A program made the position numbers and the translations under genes. The notes under the pieces are model-generated. The model did not search any database. It worked only from the letters and a program-made list of their open reading frames with translations, and had not been told where the DNA came from. From Actinomadura sp. NAK00032 (GTDB lineage: Bacteria; Actinomycetota; Actinomycetes; Streptosporangiales; Streptosporangiaceae), in the NCBI RefSeq assembly GCF_013364275.1, contig NZ_CP054932.1, forward strand, positions 186,001-250,000: a DNA stretch of 64,000 nt. The letters are read 5' to 3'. Below, one piece after another: positions 42,428 through 50,920 of this stretch. The first letter of the stretch is position 1. Each line of letters begins with the position of its first letter.

Positions 42428-43836
42428 CCGCCCGGTCCCGCGGCCTCTCCCTGCGCGGGCGGCTGCTGGCGATCACCCTCCTGCTGCTGGTCGCCGCGCT
42501 GCTGGGCAGCACGGGCCTGCTCCTCCGCCAGTTCCAGGGCGCCCTGGTCGGCCAGCTGGACGAACGGATCCGCGGCATCGCCACCGCGACCGCCCGCAAC
42601 GGGAGCGCCCAGCAGGGGTCCGACACCGTCTACACCGCCTACCTGGACCCGGCCGGCCGCGTCGAACGCGTCCTGCAACCCGCGCCGAAACCCCCGCCCG
42701 ACCTGCCCCGCCTCGACCGCGCGGCGGTCGCCGCGCGCAACGGCGCCCCCTTCACCGCCGGGTCCCGGGACGGCGACCGGGAGTGGCGGGCCGTCGCCGT
42801 GCCGACCGGGGCCGGAGGCAGCGTCCTGGTCGCGGGCGCGCTCGGCGACGTCGACGCCGACATGGGACGGCTCACCCGCCGGGTGCTCCTCATCGACGCG
42901 ATGGTCCTGGTGCTGCTCGGCTTCGCCGGATGGTTCGCGGTGCGGGCCGGGCTGAGGCCGCTGCGCCGGATCGAGACGACCGCCGCCGCGATCGCCTCCG
43001 GCGACCTCTCCAGCCGCGTCCCGGACCTGGCCGCGCGGCGCACCGAGCTGGGCCGGCTCTCCGCGTCCCTCAACGGCATGCTCGACCGGATCGAGGCGGG
43101 CGACGCCGCCCGCGCCGACTCAGCGCGGCGGATGCGCCGCTTCATCGCCGACGTCAGCCACGAGCTCCGCACCCCGCTCGCCGGCATCAAGGGCTTCACC
43201 GAGCTGTACCGGATGGGCGGCATGCCGGAGCGCGCCGACGTCGACGCCTCGATGGGCCGCATCGAGCGCGAGGCCGCCCGCCTGGTCGACCTCGTCGAGG
43301 AGCTCCTGCTGCTCGCCCGGCTGGACGAGGACGGCGCCGCCGCCACCGCGCAGACGCTGCAGCCGACCCCCATGGACCTGCGCACGCTCGCCGCCGACGC
43401 GCTCCACGACCTGCGCGCCCTCGACCCGGGCCGCCCGGTGTCCCTCACCGGCCCCGAAGGCGGGCCGCCCGCGCCGGCACCGGTCCTCGGCGACGAGGCC
43501 AGGCTCCGCCAGGTCGTCGCGAACCTCGTCGGCAACGCGGTCGCGCACACCCCGTCCGGCACGCCGGTCCGCATCGGGGTCGGCACCCGCGACGGCTTCG
43601 CCGTCCTCGAACTCCGCGACGAGGGCCCCGGCATGACCCCGGAGCAGGCAGAACGGGCCTTCGACCGCTTCTACCGCGCGGACGAGGCCCGCGCCCGCGC
43701 CACCAGAGGCGGCGGAGCGGGCCTGGGCCTCGCCATCGTCGACTCCCTGGTCCGAGCGCACGGCGGCCACGTGGAGATCGAGACGGCACCGGGCGCCGGC
43801 ACGAGCTTCCGCGTCCTGCTACCCCCGCATCCATGA
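42424..43836 (+). CDS. Sensor histidine kinase (HisKA type)
   Basis: 470 residues. TM1 near 12-34, an outer domain of about 115 residues, TM2 near 150-172, HAMP (GLRPLRRIETTAAAIASGDL), phospho-His in FIADVSHELRTPLAGIKGFT near 244, and HATPase motifs (VANLVGNAVAHTPSGTP, RDEGPGMTPEQAERAFDRFYRAD, GGGAGLGLAIVDSLV). It senses an outside signal and drives the OmpR regulator it overlaps. Confidence 0.95.
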   Translation: MTARSRGLSLRGRLLAITLLLLVAALLGSTGLLLRQFQGALVGQLDERIRGIATATARNGSAQQGSDTVYTAYLDPAGRVERVLQPAPKPPPDLPRLDRAAVAARNGAPFTAGSRDGDREWRAVAVPTGAGGSVLVAGALGDVDADMGRLTRRVLLIDAMVLVLLGFAGWFAVRAGLRPLRRIETTAAAIASGDLSSRVPDLAARRTELGRLSASLNGMLDRIEAGDAARADSARRMRRFIADVSHELRTPLAGIKGFTELYRMGGMPERADVDASMGRIEREAARLVDLVEELLLLARLDEDGAAATAQTLQPTPMDLRTLAADALHDLRALDPGRPVSLTGPEGGPPAPAPVLGDEARLRQVVANLVGNAVAHTPSGTPVRIGVGTRDGFAVLELRDEGPGMTPEQAERAFDRFYRADEARARATRGGGAGLGLAIVDSLVRAHGGHVEIETAPGAGTSFRVLLPPHP

Positions 43837-43839
43837 CAC

Positions 43840-43960
43840 GGCCACCCGGCCGTTGCGCAGCGACCCGGCTGTGCGCGGCGGGCGACCCGATCTCATGGGC
43901 GAGATGCAGCAGGCCGCCGTCCTGCTCGACGGCGAAGCCCCGCGCGCTCAGGAGCCCAGG
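43840..43960 (-). pseudogene. Possible 3' remnant of a SAM methyltransferase gene
   Basis: Read on the minus strand in a frame different from the MFS gene, this encodes LLSARGFAVEQDGGLLHLAHEIGSP. That resembles the C-terminus of TIGR00027-type methyltransferases (the RHGFxVxxDxDLLxLAxxIGxP pattern). It overlaps the last codons of the MFS gene, suggesting that the MFS 3' end was formed by fusion to a deleted gene. No start or SAM motif remains. Confidence 0.35.
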
Positions 43961-45080
43961 CGGCCAGCGCGCACGCCGCGAACCCGGCCCCGAGAAGGCT
44001 GGAGCCCGTCCAGCCGTGGGCGGTGAAGGTGGCGGTGGTCGCGGCCGCACCCAAGGCAGAGCCCAGCGAGTAGAAGACCATGTAGCCGCCGATGGCGCTG
44101 CTGGTGCGATCCGGATGCGCGGCGGTCAGCACGTGCTGGTTGCTGACATGCACGGCCTGGACCGCGAAGTCGAGGACCACGATCCCGACGGCGAGGAGCC
44201 ACAGCGACCACGGCAGCTGCCCGATCGCCGCCCACGACAAGATGAGCAGGACGAGCGCCAGGCCGGTGACCGGCGCCGCTCGTCCCGCGTCGGCCCACCT
44301 GCCCGCACGCGCCGCGCCGAGCGCGCCGGCGAGCCCGGCGACGCCGAACAGGCCGATCTGGCTCTCGCTCAGATGCCACGGCCCGCCCGCCAGCGGCAGG
44401 GACAGCCCGCTCCAAAGGCTTCCGAACGAGGCGAACAGGAAGAACGCGATGAGCCCGCGCGTCAGAAAAACGCGCTGCCCGAACAACCCGCCGAGCGAGA
44501 GGACGGCCTGCCCGTACCCGGCCCGATCCCGACGCTCTTCCGCTGGCAGAACGGCAAGAACCAGGCCCGCGAGCCCGAGCGACAGCACCGCGAGCACGGC
44601 ATAGACACTCCGCCAGTTCCACACCTCGGCGACCACGCCGGTGACGACCCGCGCACCCAGGATGCCGACCACGACGCCCGAGGTCACGACACCGATGTTC
44701 CGTCCGCGCTCGCCGGGCGGTGAGACGGACGCGGCGTAGGCCACCGCCGTCTGCACCACGACCGCGAACGCCCCGGCCACCGCGAGCCCCACGAACGCGA
44801 CCCACGCGGCCGACGCCGAGGCCGTGACGACCATGCCGAGCGCGGTGAGCACCAGGTGCACGGCGATGAGCCGGCGCCTGTCGACCACGTCGCCGAGCGG
44901 CACCAGCAGCACCAGCCCCGCCAGGTAGCCGACCTGCCCGACCGCGACGATCCACCCGGTGAGCTGCGCCGGCACGCCGAGATCGCGTCCCATCGGCTCC
45001 AGGACCGGCTGCGCGGCATAGATGCTCGCCACAGCGACACCGCACACCACCGCAAGCAGCAACCGCCGCCCCATACCCAT
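43893..45080 (-). CDS. MFS drug-efflux transporter
   Basis: 395 residues, twelve predicted helices. The motif after TM2 is GDVVDRRRLIAVHL (MFS motif A), and the start MGMGRRLLLAVVCGVAVAS is TM1. It resembles drug/H+ exporters of the DHA1 group. It diverges from an HxlR regulator, and both starts lie inside a 25-bp inverted repeat. The last about 20 residues (PERAGLRRRAGRRPAASRP) look improvised, next to a methyltransferase-like remnant. The start may be ATG 45080 or the ATG two codons later. Confidence 0.9.
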   Translation of the reverse strand: MGMGRRLLLAVVCGVAVASIYAAQPVLEPMGRDLGVPAQLTGWIVAVGQVGYLAGLVLLVPLGDVVDRRRLIAVHLVLTALGMVVTASASAAWVAFVGLAVAGAFAVVVQTAVAYAASVSPPGERGRNIGVVTSGVVVGILGARVVTGVVAEVWNWRSVYAVLAVLSLGLAGLVLAVLPAEERRDRAGYGQAVLSLGGLFGQRVFLTRGLIAFFLFASFGSLWSGLSLPLAGGPWHLSESQIGLFGVAGLAGALGAARAGRWADAGRAAPVTGLALVLLILSWAAIGQLPWSLWLLAVGIVVLDFAVQAVHVSNQHVLTAAHPDRTSSAIGGYMVFYSLGSALGAAATTATFTAHGWTGSSLLGAGFAACALAAWAPERAGLRRRAGRRPAASRP

Positions 45081-45084
45081 CGCC

Positions 45085-45159
45085 CCTCCCGATCAGTAGC
45101 AAATTGCAACCAATCGGACCGTACGGCATGATGGTTTCAATCTGCAACTGATCGGGAGG
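45085..45159. promoter_or_regulatory. 25-bp inverted repeat between MFS and hxlR genes
   Basis: Arms 45085-45109 and 45135-45159 are reverse complements with three mismatches and a 25-bp centre. Each arm holds the ribosome site of one divergent gene and a GCAAATTG / CAATCTGC block. Likely HxlR operators controlling both genes. Confidence 0.75.
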
Positions 45160-45163
45160 TGTC

Positions 45164-45610
45164 ATGCCGCGCGCACAGGACGTCGACTGGACCGACCCCA
45201 CCTGCCCTGTCGCCCGCACGCTCGACCTGGTCGGCGACAAGTGGAGCCTGCTCATCGTCCGCGACGCGATGGACGGGGCCCGCTCGTTCACCGAGTTCCA
45301 GCGACGCACCGGCATCGCCCGCAACATCCTCACCGACCGCCTGCGCAAGCTCACCGCTCACGGGCTGCTCGACCAGCGCACCGCGCCGTCCGGCCGCCGC
45401 CAGGAGTACGTCCTCACCGACGCAGGCCGCGACCTCTTCCCCGTCGTCCTCACCCTGCGCCAGTGGGGCGAGCGCCACGCCTTCGCCACCGGCGAGCCCC
45501 GCTCGACTCTCCTGGACCAGCACGGCGACCCCGTACCGGAATTCGCCCCGACCAGCACCGACGGCACCCGCCTAGCCCCCGACACCACCCACGTCCAGAA
45601 ACCCGTCTAG
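45164..45610 (+). CDS. HxlR-family regulator
   Basis: 148 residues. The HxlR winged HTH is complete: CPVARTLDLVGDKWSLLIVR, then FTEFQRRTGIARNILTDRLR and the wing GLLDQRTAPSGRRQEYVLTD. A Cys near the N-terminus (DPTCPV) matches the redox or aldehyde-reactive Cys of this family. It probably controls itself and the divergent MFS exporter through the inverted repeat. GGGAGG lies 4 nt before ATG 45164. The 3' end overlaps the convergent sigma gene by 4 nt. Confidence 0.94.
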   Translation: MPRAQDVDWTDPTCPVARTLDLVGDKWSLLIVRDAMDGARSFTEFQRRTGIARNILTDRLRKLTAHGLLDQRTAPSGRRQEYVLTDAGRDLFPVVLTLRQWGERHAFATGEPRSTLLDQHGDPVPEFAPTSTDGTRLAPDTTHVQKPV

Positions 45611-46527
45611 CCGGCCGCCGCCCAGTGGCGGAGCTTTTCGGGGTTGCGCATTACCCAGATGTGCTTGATGCGGTCGCCGACGACCTCGAACGCGAACACC
45701 GTCACGGTGACGCCGTCCTGTTGGGCCACTAGCCCGGGCTGACCGTTGACCGTGCGTTCCAAGAGCGCCATGTTGCGGGGCCTCCGGTCGGCCAGCGTGA
45801 CCCAGGCACGTGCGATCGGCTCGCCGCCTTCGATGGGGTGCAGGAAGGTGATGGCGAGGCCGCCGCCGTCGGCGATCGCCGTGGCGTCGGGGTCGAGCAG
45901 GCCGATGAGGGCGTCGATGTCCTTGGCCTCCCACGCCCGCTTGAATTCCTTGACGACGTCGGCCCGCCGGGCGGTCGTCCTCGCGGGGGCCTGTGCTCCG
46001 CGGATGCGGCGGCGCGCCGACGAGGCCAGCTGGCGGCACGCCGCCGGCGAGCGGCCGACGATCTCGGCGACTTCGGCGAAGGAGTGGCAGAAGACGTCGT
46101 GCAGGATGAACGCGACGCGCTCCGCCGGGGTCATCGATTCGAGCACGACCAGAAAGGCCAGGTTGACCGACTCGTCCAGGGTGATCCGGTCGGCCGGGTC
46201 GGCGGGGGTGCCGCCGCCCCACTCCGCGCGCTCGGGGAGCGGCTCGGGGATCCACTCGCCCACGTAGGTCTCGCGCCGCGCGCGCGCCGAGCGGAGCAGG
46301 TTGAGGCAGATGCGGCCGGCGACCGTCGTCAGCCACGCGCCCGGCGACTCGATGGCGTCCTGCTCCCGCCGCGACATGGCGTACCAGCGGGCGTAGGTCT
46401 CCTGGACGGCGTCCTCGGCCTCGGTCACCGACCCGAGCAGCCGGTACGCGAGATTGATCAGCTGCCGCCGCTCTCTCATGATCGCGTCCAGGCCCGGATC
46501 GGGCCGGTCCCGTCCTCGGGTGGTCAT
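45607..46527 (-). CDS. ECF41 sigma factor
   Basis: 306 residues. Region 2 (RRQLINLAYRLLGSVTEAED) and region 4 (ESMTPAERVAFILHDVFCHSFAEVAEIVG) are followed by a SnoaL-like tail. All three ECF41 hallmarks are visible: GEWIPEPLP (WLPEP), ADGGG (DGGGK) and NPEKL (NPDKL). The tail both restrains and supports sigma activity in this group. Minus-strand ATG 46527. The divergent LUD gene and this gene share symmetric CCTCACA-N16-TGTC promoters, indicating self-activation. Confidence 0.93.
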   Translation of the reverse strand: MTTRGRDRPDPGLDAIMRERRQLINLAYRLLGSVTEAEDAVQETYARWYAMSRREQDAIESPGAWLTTVAGRICLNLLRSARARRETYVGEWIPEPLPERAEWGGGTPADPADRITLDESVNLAFLVVLESMTPAERVAFILHDVFCHSFAEVAEIVGRSPAACRQLASSARRRIRGAQAPARTTARRADVVKEFKRAWEAKDIDALIGLLDPDATAIADGGGLAITFLHPIEGGEPIARAWVTLADRRPRNMALLERTVNGQPGLVAQQDGVTVTVFAFEVVGDRIKHIWVMRNPEKLRHWAAAG

Positions 46528-46569
46528 GGTGCCGGCTGCTCCCTCGGTCGCTTCCGTCCTCACGGGTTC

Positions 46570-46634
46570 GACAAGACAGGGCACCGGAATGTGAGGCCGG
46601 CCCATCACCTCACATTCCGGACGGCTGCGTTGTC
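46570..46634. promoter_or_regulatory. Two divergent ECF41-type promoters made by one inverted repeat
   Basis: A perfect 13-bp inverted repeat (46584-46596 / 46608-46620, 11-nt centre) gives CCTCACA on both strands. Each is followed by N16 and TGTC: forward 46608-46634 for the LUD gene, reverse 46596-46570 for the sigma gene. This fits the ECF41 consensus TGTCACA-N16-CGTC in layout. Confidence 0.6.
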
Positions 46635-46677
46635 GGACCACCGAGACCAGCACATCACCAGGAGGCTCAGGAAGACC

Positions 46678-47307
46678 ATGACCACCTCAACGCCGGAAGC
46701 ACCGTTCACCGTCCCGGCACCCGCGGAGCGCCTGGAGCGGACCGCCGCCGCGCTGGCCGCGCACGGTTTCACGGTCGAGATCCTCGACAACGCCGCCGCC
46801 GCGCGCAGCCGCGTCAAGGAGCTGATCCCCGAGGACGCCGAGGTCTTCACCGGGGCCAGCGAGACCCTCCGCCTGTCCGGGATCGATGAGGACATCAACG
46901 AGAGCGGGAGGTACCGGTCCGTCAAGGCGCGCAGCTGGACCTTGGACCGTGCCACCCAGCTCGCCGAGATGTGGCGGATGGTCGCCTGCCCCGACGTCAT
47001 CGTGGGCAGCGTCGCGGCGGTCACCGAGACCGGATCCCTCGTCGCCGCCTCGGCCACCGGAAGCCAGCTGGCCGGCTACGCGGGCGCCGCCGCCCGCGCG
47101 ATCTGGATCGTCGGAGCGCAGAAGGTGGTGCCCGACCTGGAGACCGCGCTGCGCCGTGTCGAAGACCACTGCCTCCCGCTGGAGAACGAGCGCGCCATGG
47201 GCGCCTACGGACAGCCCAGTGCGCTGAACCGTGTCCTCGTCCTCAACGCGGAACCCGAGGCCGGGCGCGGCATCGTCCTGCTGCTCCGCGAGGCCATCGG
47301 CTTCTGA
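46678..47307 (+). CDS. LUD-domain protein (LutC/YkgG-like)
   Basis: 209 residues. The LUD fold shows as AALAAHGFTVEILDNAAAAR, VFTGASETLRLSGIDEDI, and VTETGSLVAASATGSQLAGY with a final VVPDLETALRRVEDHCLP. LutC-type proteins help oxidise L-lactate with iron-sulfur partners, but the partners LutA and LutB are not seen here. It is the likely target of the adjacent ECF41 sigma factor. GGAAG lies 5 nt before ATG 46678. Single-gene LUD proteins are common in actinobacteria; activity unknown. Confidence 0.88.
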   Translation: MTTSTPEAPFTVPAPAERLERTAAALAAHGFTVEILDNAAAARSRVKELIPEDAEVFTGASETLRLSGIDEDINESGRYRSVKARSWTLDRATQLAEMWRMVACPDVIVGSVAAVTETGSLVAASATGSQLAGYAGAAARAIWIVGAQKVVPDLETALRRVEDHCLPLENERAMGAYGQPSALNRVLVLNAEPEAGRGIVLLLREAIGF

Positions 47308-47456
47308 CGCCACGGCCGGCCCCTCCCGCCGCAGCGAGAGGGACCGGTTTTGGTTACTCTCCAGCGCCGAGGCATCACAGGGCGATATCATCCTGCTCGG
47401 GCAAGGCACGCCTGCCCGTCTGAGCACTGCGCGTAGGACTCCGCCGGGAGGACGTC

Positions 47457-47927
47457 GTGACCACAGACCCCCATCGCCGCCCGTCCCGCAACCTGCAACG
47501 CCGCATCCGCCGCCGCCAGGCCGTCACCGGCGAGGCCTACATGACCGCGGCCACCGCCGTCCGAGCGGAATGGGAGCGCGGCCAGCGCTACCTGTCCGAC
47601 CCGTCGGTCCCCGCCGACGTGGCCGCCGCAGTCCGCCGAGTCGGATTCATCCCTCTGGAACCCTTCGACCTGTCAGTCCACTGGGAATGGTGGTGCCGCT
47701 GCCAGTGGTGCGGCGCGGTCGTCGAAGTGAACCCGCGCGGCCACGACTACCAATCACCGGACCGCTGCCCCTACATCGTCTACGGCAGCATGCACGCCGA
47801 CGGCCGCTGCACCCTCCCCGCACCAGACCCAGTGATCCTCACCGGCCCACCCACCGAAGAGGAACCACAACAACTCCCCCCACAACGCGCCCACAGAGTC
47901 TCCCTGACCCCGCGCCGCCGCCGATAA
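47457..47927 (+). CDS. Hypothetical protein with possible zinc-binding cysteines
   Basis: 156 residues, not recognised. A basic N-terminus precedes a helix (YMTAATAVRAEWERGQRYLS); then CRCQWCGAVVEVN with Cys pairs and later CPYIVYG and C in GRCTLP may bind zinc. The C-terminus is Pro- and Arg-rich. GTG 47457 has GGGAGG 5 nt upstream, and the next gene has the same GGGAGGACG-type leader. The 149-bp gap before it contains a weak hairpin only. Confidence 0.6.
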   Translation: MTTDPHRRPSRNLQRRIRRRQAVTGEAYMTAATAVRAEWERGQRYLSDPSVPADVAAAVRRVGFIPLEPFDLSVHWEWWCRCQWCGAVVEVNPRGHDYQSPDRCPYIVYGSMHADGRCTLPAPDPVILTGPPTEEEPQQLPPQRAHRVSLTPRRRR

Positions 47928-48000
47928 ATGCCGCGAAGTTGTGGATCATGCCGCCGTATGGGAAATTGCGTCCCCCGCAGGCACTCGGGAGGACGACCAC

Positions 48001-49053
48001 GTGCGCGTGCGTTGGAAGAAACTGGCGGAGTGGGAACAGGCCGCCATGGTCGCGGTCTCCGCGACGTCGGCCGCCTCGATCGCCTTGTCGGTGCTCGCCC
48101 CTGATCTCGGCAGCCCCCGCCAGGAGTTCACCGTCTCCAAGGGCCCGCAGCACCAGCTCGGCACCGCCGAACGCGCGCGGATCGCCGACTTCACCACGCG
48201 CGCACTCCTCGCCCTGAACACTGCGGACCTCACCCGCCCCGGCGAGCGCCGCCGCATCGCGGACTCGACGGCCACCGGCGCCCTGCGCCACAGCCTGGCC
48301 GACGGCAAGGGCCCGAGGGTGCATCCGCGGAGCAGACTGACGGGAGCACGGGTTTCCACGCTCCTCCTCACGTCCAGCGGACGCGGACGCGAGGGTCCGA
48401 ACGACACCGACCGCGGCGACGACAACGGCTGGGCACACGCGCTCGCCGTGGTCCGCGGCACGACCACCGGCCCGGACGGTGCCCCGGTCCCGACCGCACG
48501 CCGCTACAACGCGAAATTGACGCTCTCACCACAGGGCTGGCGTTTCGCCTACTTGCTCCTGAGCCCGGACTCGACCGTCATGCAGCTCACCGCCCGCTCC
48601 GGCGAGCCAACGGAAGAGACCCTGTTCGTGGACGAGATCGAGAAGACCATGCGCGTGGTCCTCGGGGCACGGCCCCATCCGACGGCCGAGCGCCCGACCC
48701 GAGACGAGCGCCGCCGCCGCCTGACCGCCGAGGGTCGCCGCCAGTACGCCGCCTGGCTGGCCCGCATCGGAATCCGCGCCGACCAGATCGACGGCCGCGT
48801 CAACGACACAGCGATCATCCGGCGCGACCGGCGCTCCGCCGAACTACTGATGTTCGTCAACGTCAAGGACCCCGAGCCCCCCACCGCCTCGGTCGTGATC
48901 ACCAACGCCGACGGCTCGTACCGGACACTGGGCCCGCCCACACGGAAACGCTCGGGAAACGCCCTCTTCCCCGAAGGCGGCGCATGCGCACTCAAGGTAA
49001 CCGTGCTCAACGACCACGACACCTGGAAAATCCACCAAATCGCAGACGCCTGA
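48001..49053 (+). CDS. Membrane-anchored protein of unknown function
   Basis: 350 residues from GTG 48001, with GGGAGG upstream; a GTG at 47941 lacks one. One hydrophobic segment lies near residues 14-36 (EQAAMVAVSATSAASIALSV). The rest is soluble and probably exported, with a beta-rich tail (NADGSYRTLGPP, SGNALFPEGGACALKV). No known family is recognised. A degraded copy of its last 70 residues lies at 50629-50843, showing a segmental duplication. Confidence 0.65.
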   Translation: MRVRWKKLAEWEQAAMVAVSATSAASIALSVLAPDLGSPRQEFTVSKGPQHQLGTAERARIADFTTRALLALNTADLTRPGERRRIADSTATGALRHSLADGKGPRVHPRSRLTGARVSTLLLTSSGRGREGPNDTDRGDDNGWAHALAVVRGTTTGPDGAPVPTARRYNAKLTLSPQGWRFAYLLLSPDSTVMQLTARSGEPTEETLFVDEIEKTMRVVLGARPHPTAERPTRDERRRRLTAEGRRQYAAWLARIGIRADQIDGRVNDTAIIRRDRRSAELLMFVNVKDPEPPTASVVITNADGSYRTLGPPTRKRSGNALFPEGGACALKVTVLNDHDTWKIHQIADA

Positions 49054-49094
49054 CCGCAGTCTCGCGGAAGAACGGCTCGGTGACGTTCAGCGGG

Positions 49095-49646
49095 TCAGAA
49101 ACCGCAGGTTGGGAGGACGCCTTCGAGCGGCTCGGGAATGGCCAGGTCGTCGCCGAGAGCGGCCGAGGTGCTGTGTGCGTAGTCGCCGCCGCGCGGCTCC
49201 GAGTAGATTGTGGCCTTGCCGTCCAGCCGGTCAATCAGCAGGTACAGCGGAATGTCGGCGGCGGCGTAGCCCCGGCGCTTCGACCCGCGGTCGCGTTCAG
49301 CGCCCTTGCGGCCCGAGGTCACCTCCAGGACCATCAGCACACCATCTGGCTTGCTGTGCCATTCGCGCCCGGCGAAAGCGCCCTTGGGGGCGGCGATCCC
49401 ATCTGGGACGTACTCGCCCTCCGGGCTGATCAGTGTCAGGTTGCGGTGCAGCCGCAGACCGTGGACGTCCCGTACCCAGTCATCGACCGCTACGACGACG
49501 GTCTCGTGCCGCCCGTCGGGGGGCGGCGTCACGATGATCTCTTCATCCACGAGTTCGGCGCGGAAGCCCGGCATCACTTCAAGTGCGGCGAACGCCTCGC
49601 GCACATTGTCACGGACGATCGACGGCTCTTCGGGCATTGCCGTCAT
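49095..49646 (-). CDS. Uma2-family (DUF820) putative nuclease
   Basis: 183 residues. The PD-(D/E)XK fold is suggested by AELVDEEIIVTPPPDGRHET, then PDGVLMVLEVTSGRKG with the Asp...Glu-x-Val core, and PLYLLIDRLDGKATIY. Uma2 proteins are abundant in actinobacteria and cyanobacteria; they may be nucleases, but none has a clear role. ATG 49646 has GAGGAG upstream. Part of its 3' end was duplicated at 50850-50918. Confidence 0.85.
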   Translation of the reverse strand: MTAMPEEPSIVRDNVREAFAALEVMPGFRAELVDEEIIVTPPPDGRHETVVVAVDDWVRDVHGLRLHRNLTLISPEGEYVPDGIAAPKGAFAGREWHSKPDGVLMVLEVTSGRKGAERDRGSKRRGYAAADIPLYLLIDRLDGKATIYSEPRGGDYAHSTSAALGDDLAIPEPLEGVLPTCGF

Positions 49647-49763
49647 CGGAGTTCTCCTCGTGGTGCCAGCGGTCGTGGCGCCGTAACACCCAACGTAGCG
49701 CCCCACTCCTCATGAAGACCGTGCCGCCGCACAACGCCGCCGCTCGGAAGTGGTGCCTAGTGG

Positions 49764-49850
49764 TCAGTGCGCGGCGGTGGCGGATCGGACAGCTGTGTGC
49801 AGGGCCGGGCGGGTCAGCAGGAGGACGGGGCCGCCCGAGTCCTTGCCGTC
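49764..49850 (-). pseudogene. DUF397 C-terminal fragment
   Basis: Minus-strand frame ending in TGA (49764-49766) encodes DGKDSGGPVLLLTRPALHTA and SATAAH. This is the C-terminal half of a DUF397 protein, close to the intact ones at 53240 and 53642. It is joined directly, out of frame, to a methyltransferase fragment. Confidence 0.75.
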
Positions 49851-50094
49851 CCGCGCCGGTCGCGAGATCGGTCGTGCCGTCGTCGAGTTGGGTGATGATC
49901 GCGTCGTCCCCGCAGACCAGATCAAGTCACTCCTCGGGGTCGGCCTGCTTGCTCACCCGGTCGCCGTCGCCGGTCCAGGCCACCGGCGGCGCGAACACGT
50001 GCCGGGGAACGTCATGCAGCGCCGCCTTGACGCGATTCTGCGTCAGCCACCCGGCAGCAGCCAGCCGCCCGCTCAGCGCCTCAACGCGCCGCAT
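49851..50094 (-). pseudogene. Truncated isoaspartyl-methyltransferase-like gene
   Basis: The minus-strand frame matches the N-terminus of the intact gene at 50989-52089 (RLAAAGWLTQN, VKAALHDVPRHVFAPPVAWTG). It carries an early stop (TGA at 49927-49929) where the intact copy reads Gly-Trp, then continues as DLVCGDDAIITQLDDGTTDL before fusing to the DUF397 fragment. No catalytic domain remains. Confidence 0.85.
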
Positions 50095-50172
50095 GATGTC
50101 TCCCATCAGTCCGTCGTCATCGGCGACGTCATCCTCGCCCCACAAGCTGCTCGAACGCTCGTGATCTTCGGA

Positions 50173-50553
50173 TCAAACGCCCGGCTCTGCGGGGGTCACG
50201 AGGGTGATTTCGATGGCCAGCACACCGAGGGCTTCTTTTTCGGGGCCGTAGATGCGGCGGATGTTGGCGAGTTGCTGGTCGCGTGGGCTGTCGGGGTTGA
50301 CGTTGGACGGTCCTTCCGCGTCGAGCATCTCATCAAATGAGGAGTAGCGGGCGACTCTTTTTACCTGGGTCAGGACGTCGTCCCGGCCGCATATGAATCG
50401 GATGTGGTCACCCGCCGTCAGTTTGCGCAGATTGGGGTACTGTACGCGGACCTCGATGGTCTTGCGGCCGGCTGCGACCAGATCGAAGTAACGGCGGTAG
50501 AGATTCATCTCGCGGGTTCGCACGCCCAGCGGGGCCAGGGGACGGATTGTCAT
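50173..50553 (-). CDS. ASCH-domain protein
   Basis: 126 residues. The ASCH/PUA-like fold is visible: FDLVAAGRKTIEVRVQYPNL, LTAGDHIRFICGRDD, then VKRVARYSSFDEML. ASCH proteins bind RNA or nucleosides, and some act on modified cytidines. ATG 50553 is used; a TTG at 50589 with GAGGA upstream would add 12 residues. It lies between two pseudogene clusters but looks intact. Confidence 0.85.
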   Translation of the reverse strand: MTIRPLAPLGVRTREMNLYRRYFDLVAAGRKTIEVRVQYPNLRKLTAGDHIRFICGRDDVLTQVKRVARYSSFDEMLDAEGPSNVNPDSPRDQQLANIRRIYGPEKEALGVLAIEITLVTPAEPGV

Positions 50554-50628
50554 GGCACGGTCCAGTTCGTGGGTGAAGTAGCTTGCCAACTAGCCATCCT
50601 CACAGGACGCAGTCGCGGGTGAAGGCGG

Positions 50629-50843
50629 GGCACACCGTCGACGTCAAGGCCCCCAAGCCCCCTGCCGCCGCCTCGGTCGTGGTCCCCAACGCCGACGGCT
50701 CGTACCGCACGCTGCGCCTGCCCACACCGCAACGCTCGGGGAACGCACTCTTCCCCGAGGGCGGCGCATGCGCGCTCAAGGTCACCGTGATCAACGAGCA
50801 CGGCACCTGGAAAATCCACGGCATCACGGACGCCCGACCGTAG
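50629..50843 (+). pseudogene. Duplicated 3' end of the 48001-49053 gene
   Basis: Encodes ASVVVPNADGSYRTL, RSGNALFPEGGACALKVTV and TWKIHGITDA, near identical to the last 65 residues of the membrane-anchored protein. The 5' 280 codons are missing. An upstream ATG gives an open frame, but nothing supports expression. Confidence 0.85.
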
Positions 50844-50849
50844 TCTCGC

Positions 50850-50918
50850 GGCTCCCCGAGAGCGGCCGAGGCGCTGTGCGTCGTCGTCACCGCGTGGCTC
50901 CAGAGGATCGTGGACGGG
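50850..50918 (-). pseudogene. Duplicated 3' fragment of the Uma2 gene
   Basis: Minus-strand text HSASAALGEPRD matches HSTSAALGDDLAIPEP of the Uma2 C-terminus. It follows the duplicated 48001-gene end in the same order as in the source locus, so both came in one segment. Confidence 0.6.
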
Positions 50919-50920
50919 GT

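Noticed and set aside
47399..47418. Hairpin as a strong terminator of the LUD gene
   Set aside because: Arms are short and bulged, and it lies about 90 nt after the stop.
50583..50843. 86-residue protein gene
   Set aside because: Only the C-terminal part matches the 48001 protein and the rest is unrelated; treated as a pseudogene.
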